From NCBI RefSeq assembly GCF_001761385.1, contig NZ_CP017476.1:1973501-2037500 (forward strand): DNA of 64,000 bases, given 5' to 3'. Source of the stretch: Hydrogenophaga crassostreae. Lineage in GTDB: Bacteria > Pseudomonadota > Gammaproteobacteria > Burkholderiales > Burkholderiaceae_C. Shown one piece after another: positions 17,023 through 25,946 of this stretch. The position numbers and the translations under genes were made by a program. Below the pieces are notes generated by a model. It saw only the letters and a list, made by a program, of their open reading frames with translations. It made no database searches and had not been told where the DNA came from. Every line of letters starts with the position of its first letter. Position 1 is the stretch's first letter.

Positions 17023-17535
17023 TCAGGCCGCGCGGGTGTAGGTGACAAAAGCGAACAGCAAACCGTTCAAGGCTGAGTGGGGCTCACGGCGGGTTTCAAC
17101 CCACTCGGGGCCGAGTTCGGGCGCAAAGGCATCGCCCTCATAAGGGCGGGCGATTTCGGTGACCACCACGCTGCTGGCCAGCGGCAGTGCCAGTGAATAG
17201 ATTTGTGCGCCGCCGATCACCCAGGCATCGCTGCCTGGCTCACACAGCGCCATCGCGCCTTGAACGGAGGTGGCATGTTTCGCGCCTTCTGCTGACCATT
17301 CTCCATCGCGGGAAATCACGATATTGCTGCGGCCGGGCAGAGGGCGGAACTGGGGCGGAAGTGAGTCCCAGGTTTTGCGGCCCATGATCACGGGGCAACC
17401 CAGTGTGGTGCGTTTGAAGTGGGCCAGATCTTCAGGCAGGTGCCAGGGCAGGCCGTTGTCTTTGCCGATCACGCCATTGGAGGCGCGGGCATAGATCAAA
17501 TGGAGTCGTGGGGGTGTGTGGGCGTTCTCAGGCAT
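17023..17535 (-). CDS. folA: Dihydrofolate reductase
   Basis: Reduces dihydrofolate to tetrahydrofolate with NADPH, the trimethoprim target. 170 aa from ATG 17535 (MPENAH). Motifs: ASNGVIGKDNGLPWHLPEDL (Met20-loop region with acidic active-site residue), GRKTWDSLP, PGRSNIVIS, and the cofactor segment WVIGGAQIYSLALP. A start at 17607 would extend into the next gene and is rejected. Last gene of a minus-strand set headed by thyA, whose product generates dihydrofolate. Its 3' end abuts the island's right edge. Confidence 0.95.
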   Translation of the reverse strand: MPENAHTPPRLHLIYARASNGVIGKDNGLPWHLPEDLAHFKRTTLGCPVIMGRKTWDSLPPQFRPLPGRSNIVISRDGEWSAEGAKHATSVQGAMALCEPGSDAWVIGGAQIYSLALPLASSVVVTEIARPYEGDAFAPELGPEWVETRREPHSALNGLLFAFVTYTRAA

Positions 17536-17539
17536 GGGC

Positions 17540-18436
17540 TTATTGTGCCGCGAGTGGGGTGACGCGCCGCACCGGCCAGAGCACGCTGGCGATGGCCGCC
17601 ATGACAAAGCCCATGGCCAGCCAATCTTGCCAATGGGGCATTTCGCCCACGATCACCGTGGCGCTGAGCGTGCCGACCAGCGGGATGGCCATGATGCTCA
17701 TGGCGCTGGTGGCGGGCGGCAGGCTGCGCGCCATGCCGAACCAGATCAGTTGGGCAAAGCCGTAGTTGATGACCACACCGTAGGCCAGGCTGATCCACAT
17801 GGCCATCGAGAACTTCTGGGGCTGCGGCAGGGGTTCCAGGGCGAAAGCCAATGCGGCCACAACCACGCTGCCCAGCAGCAGCATCCATACGGTGATGACA
17901 AGGGGGGCGAGGGTGAGCTTGGAGCGGCGAAACAACAGCGTGCCCAGCGCCCAGCAAAGCGCCGCGCTCAGCATCCAGGCAATGCCGGCTGGACGACCAC
18001 TCAGGCGGGCCACCTCGTGCCACAGCAACAGCCCAATGGCCATGCCCGCACAGGCAACGGCCAAGCGTACCCTGGGGGTGATGCGCTCGCCAAAGAAGGC
18101 CGCGCCCAGCAAGACGGTGAAGATGGGCATGGTGAAGCCCAGAATGGCCGCGCGACCCGAGGCCAGTTCTTGCACGCCAAAGATTGAGAGTGTGTGCCAG
18201 CCCAATACGTTGGGCAGGGCGAGCAGCCCGATCGCGGCCCACTCGCTCGGCGTGGGCTTCATCCGCTCGCCTTTGCGCGCCACATAAAAGAACAGCCAGC
18301 TGGCGCCCAGCAGCATGGTGCTGGCGCGGAACATGAGCGGTGTGGTCTCTTGCAGCGAGAGTTTCATCATGGGCCAGTTCACGCCCCACATGAGCGTGAG
18401 CGCCAGCAGGGCCCAGATTTGTTTGCGGTTGAGCAT
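17540..18436 (-). CDS. EamA/DMT-family transporter
   Basis: 298 aa from ATG 18436 (MLNRKQIWALLAL). About ten hydrophobic segments are arranged as two EamA repeats of five, as in drug/metabolite exporters; GVNWPMMKLSLQ in segment 1 and GERITP after the first repeat are typical. Substrate unknown. Four bases upstream of the folA start, so translation is likely coupled. The long upstream extension to 18679 overlaps the TPR gene and is rejected. Confidence 0.85.
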   Translation of the reverse strand: MLNRKQIWALLALTLMWGVNWPMMKLSLQETTPLMFRASTMLLGASWLFFYVARKGERMKPTPSEWAAIGLLALPNVLGWHTLSIFGVQELASGRAAILGFTMPIFTVLLGAAFFGERITPRVRLAVACAGMAIGLLLWHEVARLSGRPAGIAWMLSAALCWALGTLLFRRSKLTLAPLVITVWMLLLGSVVVAALAFALEPLPQPQKFSMAMWISLAYGVVINYGFAQLIWFGMARSLPPATSAMSIMAIPLVGTLSATVIVGEMPHWQDWLAMGFVMAAIASVLWPVRRVTPLAAQ

Positions 18437-18446
18437 GGTGTGACGT

Positions 18447-19655
18447 TCAGAGCCAGGGGTGGCGGGCAAGCCAGGGCGCCAGCGCAACGGCCTGCGCCTC
18501 GGTCCGCACGGCGTGTTCGTTTTGGCCGATGTGTTCGTCGCTGTGAGGTGGTGGCAGCGGGCCGGGGAGTGTCTGCGCACCAGGCATGGTGAACAGGCGG
18601 TCGTGCACGCAAACCGACTCCCGCACCAGCGGCCATACCCGGTCGCGCAAAAACCACTGATCGATGTTGCCCGTTTCAAGCGCCGCGCTCTGGTACCTCA
18701 GAAGCATGACGCGTATGGATGGCAGCACACCCGCCACGCCGCCCCACAGGCCGGCGAGCATGAGATCGGTGTGGGTCCACCAATCGCGAATGACATGGAA
18801 ATGCGCGGTGCCATCGAGCCAGGCGTTCACCGCCCGGGCCTCGCGTGCGCTGATCACCGCGTCGGTGTCGCGGCAAAGGAAGTAACCAACGCTGGCATCG
18901 TTGGCAACCAGAAACCGCCAGGCCAGCCGCTGGCGCAGCGAGGCGGGTTTTGCCCCTTGGTGCAAGACCACTTCGGCACCGTTTTCGCGCAGCAGGTCCA
19001 GAAATGCGGCAGGCACGGTGGCGTCGACGTAAAAGCGCAGCGACCAGCCTGGCAGCACCGTGGGCGCTTCCAGAACGTTGCGCAGCGCGCCGCGCAGGTA
19101 ACGTGGTTGTTCACCCCACAGGCTGAAGGCGATCACATTGGGTCGCTTGCCGATGCGGCGTTGCCCGGCACTTGGGCGGGGCGACTGCAGATGCCAGTCA
19201 GGGCGGGCAGGCGCGCTCAACTGGGCGGCTTGGTCTTTCAGGGCCAGGGCGCGCGTGCCCGCTGCGCGGGCTTCGTTGAACCGGTTCAGGAAGCGAAGGC
19301 TGCAGGCCAGCATGTCCAGGCTGACATAGTCGTCGGGCGCGAGCGCCAAGGCCTTCTGGGCCCAGGTCACGGCGCTGGCGTGTTGATGCAGGCGCCCACT
19401 CAAGACGCTCAGATTGCGCAGTGTTTCGATGTGGTTCGGGTCGATTGCATGGGCACGCTTGAGCAATCGCCGTGCATCGGCCAGATTGCCGCGGTTCGAC
19501 AGGTAAAACCCGGCCTGTTCGTACAGCCTGGCCGAAGATGCATGGCGCTTTTCCAGGGCGTTGATGGCGCCCAGAGCGGCCTGAATGGCCGCATCGCCCT
19601 GACCGGTTTCCCATAGGGCTTGTGCTTGCGCGAGCCAACCCTCTGGCAGCCTCAT
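18447..19655 (-). CDS. TPR protein with glycosyltransferase-like C-terminal domain
   Basis: 402 aa. Residues about 15-140 form TPR-like helical repeats (LLKRAHAIDPNHIETLRNLS; WAQKALALAPDDYVSLDML). The C-terminal half starts near NVIAFSLWGEQPRYL and contains GWSLRFYVDATVP, LAWRFLVANDA and CRDTDAVISARE, a DxD-bearing layout of sugar-nucleotide transferases, then WWTHTDLMLAGLWGG. A role in glycan modification is inference. ATG 19655 overlaps the thyA stop by four bases. Placing such a gene inside a thyA-folA operon is unusual. Confidence 0.7.
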   Translation of the reverse strand: MRLPEGWLAQAQALWETGQGDAAIQAALGAINALEKRHASSARLYEQAGFYLSNRGNLADARRLLKRAHAIDPNHIETLRNLSVLSGRLHQHASAVTWAQKALALAPDDYVSLDMLACSLRFLNRFNEARAAGTRALALKDQAAQLSAPARPDWHLQSPRPSAGQRRIGKRPNVIAFSLWGEQPRYLRGALRNVLEAPTVLPGWSLRFYVDATVPAAFLDLLRENGAEVVLHQGAKPASLRQRLAWRFLVANDASVGYFLCRDTDAVISAREARAVNAWLDGTAHFHVIRDWWTHTDLMLAGLWGGVAGVLPSIRVMLLRYQSAALETGNIDQWFLRDRVWPLVRESVCVHDRLFTMPGAQTLPGPLPPPHSDEHIGQNEHAVRTEAQAVALAPWLARHPWL

Positions 19656-20497
19656 ACCGCCACTGGGGCCTTGATGGCCGGGTGGCATTCGTAGCCGAGC
19701 ACCTCAAAGTCTTCATAGGCATAGTCAAAGATGGAGTCTGGGCGGCGCTTGATGTTGAGCGTGGGGTACGCCATGGGTGCGCGGCTCAGTTGCAGCTCGA
19801 CCTGTTCATGGTGGTTGCTGTAGATATGGCAGTCGCCGCCGGTCCAGATAAAGTCGCCCACATCGAGGTCGCACTGCTGGGCGACCATATGGGTCAGCAG
19901 GGCGTAGCTGGCGATGTTGAATGGCACGCCGAGGAAAATGTCGGCGCTGCGCTGGTAGAGCTGGCAGCTCAGTTTGCCTCGGCCGCCGGGCTCGGTGGCT
20001 GGTGCCACATAGAACTGGAAAAATGCGTGGCAGGGCATCAGTGCCATTTGGGACAACTCGGCGACGTTCCAGGCGCTCACGATGATGCGGCGCGAATCGG
20101 GGTTGCTCTTGAGGGTTTGAATGACATCGGCAATCTGGTCGATGTGGCCGCCGTCGGGCGTGGGCCAGCTGCGCCATTGCACGCCATAGACCGGGCCCAG
20201 GCTGCCGTCTTCACGCGCCCATTCGTCCCAGATCGTGCAGCCGCGCTCTTGCAGCCATTTCACATTGCTGTCACCGCGCAGAAACCACAACAGCTCGACG
20301 ATGATGGCCTTCAGGAACACCTTTTTGGTGGTCACCAGCGGGAACCCTTCGTTGAGGTCAAACCGCATCTGGTGACCAAAAATGCTGGTGGTACCGGTGC
20401 CGGTGCGGTCGCCTTTTTGCACACCCTGTGTAAACACATGGCGCATGAAGTCTTCGTATTGCGAACGAACAGGGCGTGAGTCGGCGGAGTCGGTCAT
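19652..20497 (-). CDS. thyA: Thymidylate synthase
   Basis: Methylates dUMP to dTMP using methylene-tetrahydrofolate and releases dihydrofolate. 281 aa from ATG 20497 (MTDSADS). Motifs: GDRTGTGTTSIFGHQMRFDL, KKVFLKAIIVELLWFLRGD, MPCHAFFQFYV with nucleophile Cys156, RSADIFLGVPFNIASYALLTH, and GDCHIYSNH. First gene of the set thyA, TPR gene, EamA, folA. A TTG at 20524 is an alternative but unlikely start. Confidence 0.97.
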   Translation of the reverse strand: MTDSADSRPVRSQYEDFMRHVFTQGVQKGDRTGTGTTSIFGHQMRFDLNEGFPLVTTKKVFLKAIIVELLWFLRGDSNVKWLQERGCTIWDEWAREDGSLGPVYGVQWRSWPTPDGGHIDQIADVIQTLKSNPDSRRIIVSAWNVAELSQMALMPCHAFFQFYVAPATEPGGRGKLSCQLYQRSADIFLGVPFNIASYALLTHMVAQQCDLDVGDFIWTGGDCHIYSNHHEQVELQLSRAPMAYPTLNIKRRPDSIFDYAYEDFEVLGYECHPAIKAPVAV

Positions 20498-20572
20498 GGC
20501 AGCAGTCAGGTTGAAGCAGGTCAAACCTCAATTGTGCCTTCAGCGGTCAGGAAAGGCCTTGGTGCAGGGTAT

Positions 20573-21004
20573 TCAGCCTTTGTCGGGTTGCCAGAACCGT
20601 TCCATGGACAGGTAGGTGAACGAAGCCGACCAGGCCACGAGCAACAGACCGTTCAAGGCCTCGGTGCCGGCCAGCAAGCGAACCGGCCCGACCGGCGTGA
20701 GGTCACCAAAACCGAGTGAGGTGTAGGTTTCGGCGGAAAAGTACAGGCATGACAGCCAGGAGGGCCCTGTGCTGCCGCTCAGGTGACCAGCACCCAGCCA
20801 GGTAACCAGCGCGTAGAGTGATCCCCCATACAGGGCCACCTCGATGGCATGGGCGACAAATGCGCCGAGGATGACCACGACGACCTTGTAGCGGTCTGGC
20901 AGGGGCCAGCGGGGCAATCGCTGGTTCAGATAACCAAGTATTTCGAAGTGCAGCAGGGTACTCATGATGAGCAGCAACAGGCAGGCAGCGATGGTCTGGG
21001 GCAT
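20573..21004 (-). CDS. Small two-pass ion channel (Ion_trans_2)
   Basis: 143 aa. Hydrophobic segments at about 5-24, 41-70 and 108-130, with a pore loop between the last two. The filter TSLGFGDLTP (95-104) matches the T-x-G-[FY]-G-D signature of potassium-channel pores, with F in place of the usual Y, as in several bacterial homologues. No ligand-binding RCK or cyclic-nucleotide domain is attached. Probably a cation channel of the inner membrane; selectivity and gating unknown. Confidence 0.75.
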   Translation of the reverse strand: MPQTIAACLLLLIMSTLLHFEILGYLNQRLPRWPLPDRYKVVVVILGAFVAHAIEVALYGGSLYALVTWLGAGHLSGSTGPSWLSCLYFSAETYTSLGFGDLTPVGPVRLLAGTEALNGLLLVAWSASFTYLSMERFWQPDKG

Positions 21005-21028
21005 GCGGGGGGTTGTGGATGCGGTGGC

Positions 21029-21052
21029 GCTTGAGCTTGAGCTTGAGCTTGA
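21029..21052. repeat. Hexanucleotide tandem repeat (GCTTGA)x4
   Basis: Four perfect copies of GCTTGA followed by G, in the 149-base gap between the starts of the channel gene (minus) and the GST gene (plus). Unit-number change would alter promoter spacing for either gene without touching a reading frame. No sign of protein-coding function. Confidence 0.85.
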
Positions 21053-21153
21053 GGTAACGTGCTCCGAACCATGCTGGTAAACTTGGCTTAGGCGTGCCTG
21101 AAGAGACCCGTCGAGGTTTGTTGGTTTGCCGCCTGTTTCTGAAAAGGAATGCC

Positions 21154-21777
21154 ATGTCTGAATTGCATCTGTACACCAACCCCCAGTCCCGTGGACGCAT
21201 CGCTCACTGGATGATGGAAGAGCTCGGTCAGCCTTACCAGACCCATTGGCTGGACTACGGCACCACCATGAAGGCGCCCGATTTTCTGGCGATCAACTCC
21301 ATGGGCAAAGTACCCGCCTTGCGCCATGGCAATGCGGTGATCACAGAGGTCGCAGCGATCTGCGCGTATGTGGCCGATGCCTTTCCCGAGCAGGGCTTGA
21401 AACCCGCGCCGGGTACACCCGAAAGCGCGGCCTACCACCGCTGGCTGTTTTTTGCAGCGGGGCCGTTGGAGCAGGCGGTGGTGGCGCGGTCGTTGGGTTG
21501 GGCTGTGCCTGAAGGCCGCAGTGCCATGGTCGGGTTTGGCAGCTATGACGACACCTTGAATGCGCTGGAGCTTGCCTTGAACGGGGCGCCCTATGTGTGT
21601 GGCGAGCGTTTCACCGCAGCCGATGTGTACGTGGGTTCCAGTCTGGGCTGGGGTCTGATGTTTGGAAGCATCGAAAAGCGCCCTGTGTTTGAAGCCTATG
21701 CGCAGCGGGTGCAAAGCCGCCCGGCTGCACTGCGGGCCAACGAACTCAACGAAGCGCAAATGAAGGCACAGGGCTGA
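21154..21777 (+). CDS. Glutathione S-transferase family protein
   Basis: 207 aa from ATG 21154, preceded by AAAAGGA. The thioredoxin-like N-terminal domain begins ELHLYTNPQSRGRIAHWMM; NSMGKVPALRHG and VITEVAAICAYVAD are the cis-Pro and glutathione gamma-glutamyl binding parts. The C-terminal half is helical and ends with a FTAADVYVG N-capping box. Substrate unknown. Monocistronic, divergent from the channel gene. Confidence 0.9.
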   Translation: MSELHLYTNPQSRGRIAHWMMEELGQPYQTHWLDYGTTMKAPDFLAINSMGKVPALRHGNAVITEVAAICAYVADAFPEQGLKPAPGTPESAAYHRWLFFAAGPLEQAVVARSLGWAVPEGRSAMVGFGSYDDTLNALELALNGAPYVCGERFTAADVYVGSSLGWGLMFGSIEKRPVFEAYAQRVQSRPAALRANELNEAQMKAQG

Positions 21778-21788
21778 GTCCGGGGGGC

Positions 21789-23006
21789 TCAGGTGAGGTG
21801 GTTGAGCCGGCGCACGGTTAAGCACAGAACAGCCAGGGTGAGCACGACGGTGGGCATGACCGCGCCCAGCCCGACCCAGGTGGCCAGCAGACCAAAGGCC
21901 GCCGGGATCACCGAGCCCCCGGCGTAGGCGGCCATCATTTGCCAGCCGATCACCTTGCGCGCCGTACCGGCGGGAAAGCGGCGTGCGGTTTCGTGCATGA
22001 GCGAAGGGAACACCGGAGCGCAACCCAGACCCATCAAGACCAGGCCCACAAGGTTGATCGCATTCGGCAAAGCGGGCATGGCAAACAGCGTGGCTCCGAT
22101 GGCCGCCAGCGAAATCCCCAGCGTGACGATTTGGCGGTTGCCCAGGCGATTGGAAAACAGTCCGGCACTGAACCGGCCCACCGTGATCGAGCCGAAATAC
22201 ACCGACACCCACACGCCGGCCTCGGGCAACGTGACCCCGCGGTTGGTGACCAGGATGCTGGCGGCCCACAGGTAGGTCCCCATTTCGGCGGCCACGTAGA
22301 GCAGGAACGCCAGCGGCGATAGCCAGAGTGCCTGTGTGGCCACGGGTTTAAAAACCAGGGGAGATTCGCCTGCGGCTTCATGGCTGGTGATCGGCTTTTG
22401 CGGGCTGTGGCGCCACAAGGCCAAGGTCGCCCACAGCACCACCGCCAACGCCAGCTGGGCAAGGCCGATGTGGCGTGCGCCGCCGGCCCATCCGCCTTCC
22501 CCGGCCAGAGCCAGGCCCATGATGATGGGTCCCGTGGCTGCGCCCACACCCCAGAAGCCATGCAGCCAGTTCATGTGGCGTGATGTGTAGTGAGCGGCGA
22601 CGAACTGGTTCAGGCTGGCGTCGACCGCTCCAGCGCCCAGGCCCAGGGGAATGACCATTGCCACCAGCCAGCCAAACGACGGCGCGAACGAAAAACCGAG
22701 CAAGGCCAGAGCCGTCATCAGGCAGCTTGCCGCGGTGATGAGACCCGTGCCCACGCGTTCAATCAGGCGGCTGGACAGCCAGCTGCTGGCGGCGGCACAC
22801 AGCGTGATGGTGATGGTGAGAATGCCAACCGCCGCCAGCGGTTGGTTCATGTCTTGCCGGATGGCAGGCCAGGCCACGCCGATCACCGCATCGGGCAGAC
22901 CCAGGCTGATGAACGACAGGTAGACGATGCCGAGCAGGAACAGGTGGGTCAATTCGAGGGTCTTGGGGGTGTGTGCTGCGAACAGCGGGCCCGCGCAGAA
23001 CGGCAA
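21789..23006 (-). CDS. MFS transporter
   Basis: About 405 aa with twelve predicted membrane segments and the cytoplasmic loop SSRLIERVGTG in place of the canonical MFS motif A. The second half repeats the plan (FSNRLGNRQIVTLG). The fold resembles FucP/ProP-like sugar or small-molecule permeases; substrate unknown. The first codon at 23006 is TTG with a poor ribosome site, so the true start may lie further inside. Convergent with the GST gene and 17 bases downstream of the transglycosylase stop, so it is probably co-transcribed with it. Confidence 0.85.
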   Translation of the reverse strand: MPFCAGPLFAAHTPKTLELTHLFLLGIVYLSFISLGLPDAVIGVAWPAIRQDMNQPLAAVGILTITITLCAAASSWLSSRLIERVGTGLITAASCLMTALALLGFSFAPSFGWLVAMVIPLGLGAGAVDASLNQFVAAHYTSRHMNWLHGFWGVGAATGPIIMGLALAGEGGWAGGARHIGLAQLALAVVLWATLALWRHSPQKPITSHEAAGESPLVFKPVATQALWLSPLAFLLYVAAEMGTYLWAASILVTNRGVTLPEAGVWVSVYFGSITVGRFSAGLFSNRLGNRQIVTLGISLAAIGATLFAMPALPNAINLVGLVLMGLGCAPVFPSLMHETARRFPAGTARKVIGWQMMAAYAGGSVIPAAFGLLATWVGLGAVMPTVVLTLAVLCLTVRRLNHLT

Positions 23007-23023
23007 AAAACCGTTCGCGGCCT

Positions 23024-23983
23024 TCAGGAGCCGGGTTTGATCACAAATTGTGCCAGCCCGGGTGAGGGGGCTGTGACGCTGGCGTCAAAGGGGTGGTTGG
23101 GCAGGCTGAACACCTCTTGTATGCGTCGCACGTAGCCCTGCGTTTCAGGATAGGGCGGCACGCCCTTGTAGCGCTCCACCGCCCCTTCACCGGCGTTGTA
23201 GGCGGCCACCACGAGCGGCACGTCGCCCTTGAAATACGCCAGCAGCCATCGCAGGTACGACAGGCCGCCACGGATGTTCTGCTCGGGGTCCAATGGCTTT
23301 TGCACGCGAAACCGGGCTGCCGTGGCGGGAATCAGCTGCATCAGGCCTTGCGCATTTTTCTCGGACACAGCCAGCGGGTTGAAGTTGGACTCGGCACGAA
23401 TGACGGCATAGACCAGTCCCGGATGAATGCCATACAGGGGGGCGAGGCGTTGCACGATGCCCATGATGCGCCGTTCCTGCTCGGTGTCGATCAGGCGTTT
23501 GTATTGGTTGGTGGCCTTGTCCAGAGCCGCGGCTGCGGCAGCCTGAGCGGCGGCCTCGGCACGTTCGGCGGCCAGGCGGCTGGCCTCTTCGGCCTCCGCC
23601 TGCTCCACACAGGGCGGTTTCGAGGTTTGTTGCCCCATCACCGCCAACATGTTTCGGGAGGGCTCGTCGCCCTGTTCGGCTGCGAGCTGGAAAAAGTAGG
23701 CTGCGAATGCGTCGTTGCGCGGCGTGCCGCGCCCGTTGGCATACATCCAGCCCAGGTTGTAGCGCGCCACGGTGTCTCCGGCCCGGGCGGCCTTGCAATA
23801 CAAATCAATGGCGACGCTTTGGTCCTTGACCACGCCTTCGCCGTGTTCCAGCGCAAGGGCCTCTTCACGCCAGCTTGCTGCCTGTGCGGCCGTCACACCA
23901 AGGTTGCTGGCGTGCACCGATGCCGTTGCACAGGCCACCACAGCGGCGGTGGCCAGCAGCATCGGCATGGGGCGGGGGGTCAT
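23024..23983 (-). CDS. Soluble lytic transglycosylase (SLT) with Sel1-like repeats
   Basis: 319 aa, periplasmic. A signal peptide (1-26, ending SVHAS) is followed by two Sel1-like repeats (55-115, AGDTVARYNLGWMYANGRG). An Ala/Glu-rich coiled coil (125-165) comes next, then a lysozyme-like SLT domain with catalytic Glu198 in VIRAESNFNP, GLMQLIPATAARF and AAYNAGEGAVERY. It would cleave the glycan strands of peptidoglycan to make anhydromuropeptides. The ATG overlaps the stop of the FAD oxidoreductase gene by four bases (ATGA). Confidence 0.9.
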   Translation of the reverse strand: MTPRPMPMLLATAAVVACATASVHASNLGVTAAQAASWREEALALEHGEGVVKDQSVAIDLYCKAARAGDTVARYNLGWMYANGRGTPRNDAFAAYFFQLAAEQGDEPSRNMLAVMGQQTSKPPCVEQAEAEEASRLAAERAEAAAQAAAAAALDKATNQYKRLIDTEQERRIMGIVQRLAPLYGIHPGLVYAVIRAESNFNPLAVSEKNAQGLMQLIPATAARFRVQKPLDPEQNIRGGLSYLRWLLAYFKGDVPLVVAAYNAGEGAVERYKGVPPYPETQGYVRRIQEVFSLPNHPFDASVTAPSPGLAQFVIKPGS

Positions 23984-25407
23984 GGTGTCAGCACGCGTCC
24001 AGGGTTCATGAGGTTGTCAGGGTCCAGCGCCAGCTTGACGGCGCGCATCAGGGAGAGCGCAACCGGGTCTTTGTAGTGCGGCAACTTGGCCGCTTTCAGG
24101 CTGCCCACGCCGTGCTCTGCGCTGATGGAGCCATCGTAGCGCGCCACCATGTCAAATACCAGCGTATTGACCCTCTCTTCCTCTGTTTGGAGGAAGGCAC
24201 GGGCGTCCATTTCCGCAGGTGCCTGTACGTTGTAGTGCAGGTTGCCATCGCCGAGGTGGCCGAAGTTCACCAGGCGAACGCCGGGAATCTCCCGCTGCAG
24301 CAGTGCATCGGTCTCGGTGCAGAACGCCGGTATGCGGGATACCGGGATGCTGATGTCGTGCTTGATGTTCAGGCCTTCTTCGGCCTGGGCCAGCGGGATG
24401 CTCTCGCGGATGTGCCACAGGCCGTTGGCCTGGGCCAGGCTCTCGGCCACCACGGCGTCGCTCACGATGCCTTGCTCGAAAGCGGTTTCCAGCAGGCTCT
24501 CCAGTTGGCCGCGGGCGTGGGTCTCCGACTCGCTGTCGCTGTTTTCCAGCAAGACGCACCAGGGCGACTCCGCCCAGAGCGGTACGCGCAATGCCGGGAA
24601 GTGTTTGTTCACCAGGCTCAGCGCAAACTGGCCCATGACTTCAAAGCCAGTGAGCCCGGCGCTCAGGCGCTGGTGCGCCAGGCCCAGCAGCGAAACGGCG
24701 GCCTCCAGCGAAGGCACGGCCGCCCAGGCGGTGAGTTGGGCGGCGGGTTGGGGGTAAAGCTTCAAGGTGGCGGCGGTGATGACGCCCAGCGTGCCTTCGC
24801 TGCCGATGAACAGGTCGCGCAGGTCGTAGCCGGTGTTGTCTTTGCGCAGGCCGGTCAGGCCATGCCAGATCTCGCCTTGCGCGGTGACCACTTCCAGGCC
24901 GAGACAGAGCTCGCGGGCATTGCCGTAGCGCAGAACCTGGGTCCCGCCGGCGTTGGTGGCGAGGTTGCCGCCAATGGTGCAGCTGCCTTCGGCGGCCAGG
25001 CTGAGGGGAAACAGGAACCCGGCTTCATCGACCGTGGTTTGCAGGTTTTGCAGAATGCAGCCGGCCTCCACGGTGACCGTGAGGTTGGCTGCGTCGATCG
25101 CGCGCACGGCTTGCATGCGGCCCAGACTCAGAACCACCTGTGTGCCGCTGTCATCGGGCACCGAACCCACAACCAGACCCGTGTTGCCACCCTGGGGCAC
25201 GATGCTGGCGCCAGCCGCGGCACAGGCCTTCACCACCGCCGCCACTTCCTTGGCGTTGCCCGGGCGAACAACTGCAAGCGCGCGGCCCTGGGCTCGTTTG
25301 CGCCAATCGTTTTCCCAGGCACTCAGATCGGCCGAAGGGTCTTCATGTGTCAGCACATGGGCGTCGCCGACGGCAGCGCGCAACAAGCTCGTCAATTCGG
25401 TGTTCAT
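23980..25407 (-). CDS. FAD-binding D-2-hydroxyacid dehydrogenase (GlcD/D2HGDH type)
   Basis: 475 aa. The FAD_binding_4 (PCMH) domain holds IVPQGGNTGLVVGSVPD near 72-88 and ACSCTIGGNLATNAGG-like GSCTIGGNLATNAGGT near 145. The FAD-oxidase C-terminal half carries VNFGHLGDGNLHYNV and ends with SLMRAVKLALDPDNLMNPG. This is the D-lactate, glycolate subunit or D-2-hydroxyglutarate dehydrogenase superfamily; the exact substrate is not visible. Overlaps the DUF2069 gene stop and the SLT start by four bases each, so it forms a tight three-gene unit. Confidence 0.88.
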   Translation of the reverse strand: MNTELTSLLRAAVGDAHVLTHEDPSADLSAWENDWRKRAQGRALAVVRPGNAKEVAAVVKACAAAGASIVPQGGNTGLVVGSVPDDSGTQVVLSLGRMQAVRAIDAANLTVTVEAGCILQNLQTTVDEAGFLFPLSLAAEGSCTIGGNLATNAGGTQVLRYGNARELCLGLEVVTAQGEIWHGLTGLRKDNTGYDLRDLFIGSEGTLGVITAATLKLYPQPAAQLTAWAAVPSLEAAVSLLGLAHQRLSAGLTGFEVMGQFALSLVNKHFPALRVPLWAESPWCVLLENSDSESETHARGQLESLLETAFEQGIVSDAVVAESLAQANGLWHIRESIPLAQAEEGLNIKHDISIPVSRIPAFCTETDALLQREIPGVRLVNFGHLGDGNLHYNVQAPAEMDARAFLQTEEERVNTLVFDMVARYDGSISAEHGVGSLKAAKLPHYKDPVALSLMRAVKLALDPDNLMNPGRVLTP

Positions 25408-25880
25408 GGTTTTGAGGGTGGTATGGGGTCGGAGGCGGCGCCGATGGCGGCGGCGTGGCGCAGCTTGTCGGCGTCAACGGCTTCCTGCCCGGCGGCTTTG
25501 AGGCGGGTTCGAATATGCATCGTCACGGCGACAAACAGCGTGAGACAGAGAAAGACTTCGATGCCCGCCAACGCGGCCGAAAGCCCCTTGTCGCTCCAGG
25601 CGCGCACCACGCCTTCGGTGAAATACAGCCAGACCACCAGGCTCATCCAGCGGTAGGTGTACATGCGGTTTTTCAGCAAACCGGTCAGAGGCAGGGTCAG
25701 CGGCAACACCTTGAGCACCAGCCAGGAACCACCGGGGCGCAAGGGCGCCAGCCACATTTCCCACAACAGCCCCAGCACGATCAGCCCCACCAGGCTGCCC
25801 ACGGCCAGCGCGCGTGAAATGGCTACGGAGCGTGAGGAGGACGCGACATCGGTCACGGGAGCGCTGGGGGTATCTGGCAT
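25404..25880 (-). CDS. DUF2069 membrane protein
   Basis: 158 aa from ATG 25880 (MPDTPSAP). Four hydrophobic segments in residues 25-130, with LKVLPLTLPLTGLLKNRMYTYRWMSLVVWLYF, the recognisable core of DUF2069 proteins. Inner-membrane protein of unknown role, common in proteobacteria. First gene of the unit with the FAD oxidoreductase and the transglycosylase. Divergent from yihY. Confidence 0.8.
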   Translation of the reverse strand: MPDTPSAPVTDVASSSRSVAISRALAVGSLVGLIVLGLLWEMWLAPLRPGGSWLVLKVLPLTLPLTGLLKNRMYTYRWMSLVVWLYFTEGVVRAWSDKGLSAALAGIEVFLCLTLFVAVTMHIRTRLKAAGQEAVDADKLRHAAAIGAASDPIPPSKP

Positions 25881-25946
25881 GAGGAGAGGGGGTAGAGACG
25901 GCAAGGAGCGAAGAGGCTTTCGCAGGGCAGGTGGCATGATACCGGG

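Noticed and set aside
21029..21052. Tandem hexamers as a CRISPR or coding repeat
   Set aside because: Units are six bases with no spacers. No CRISPR-like repeat-spacer array was seen anywhere in the window.
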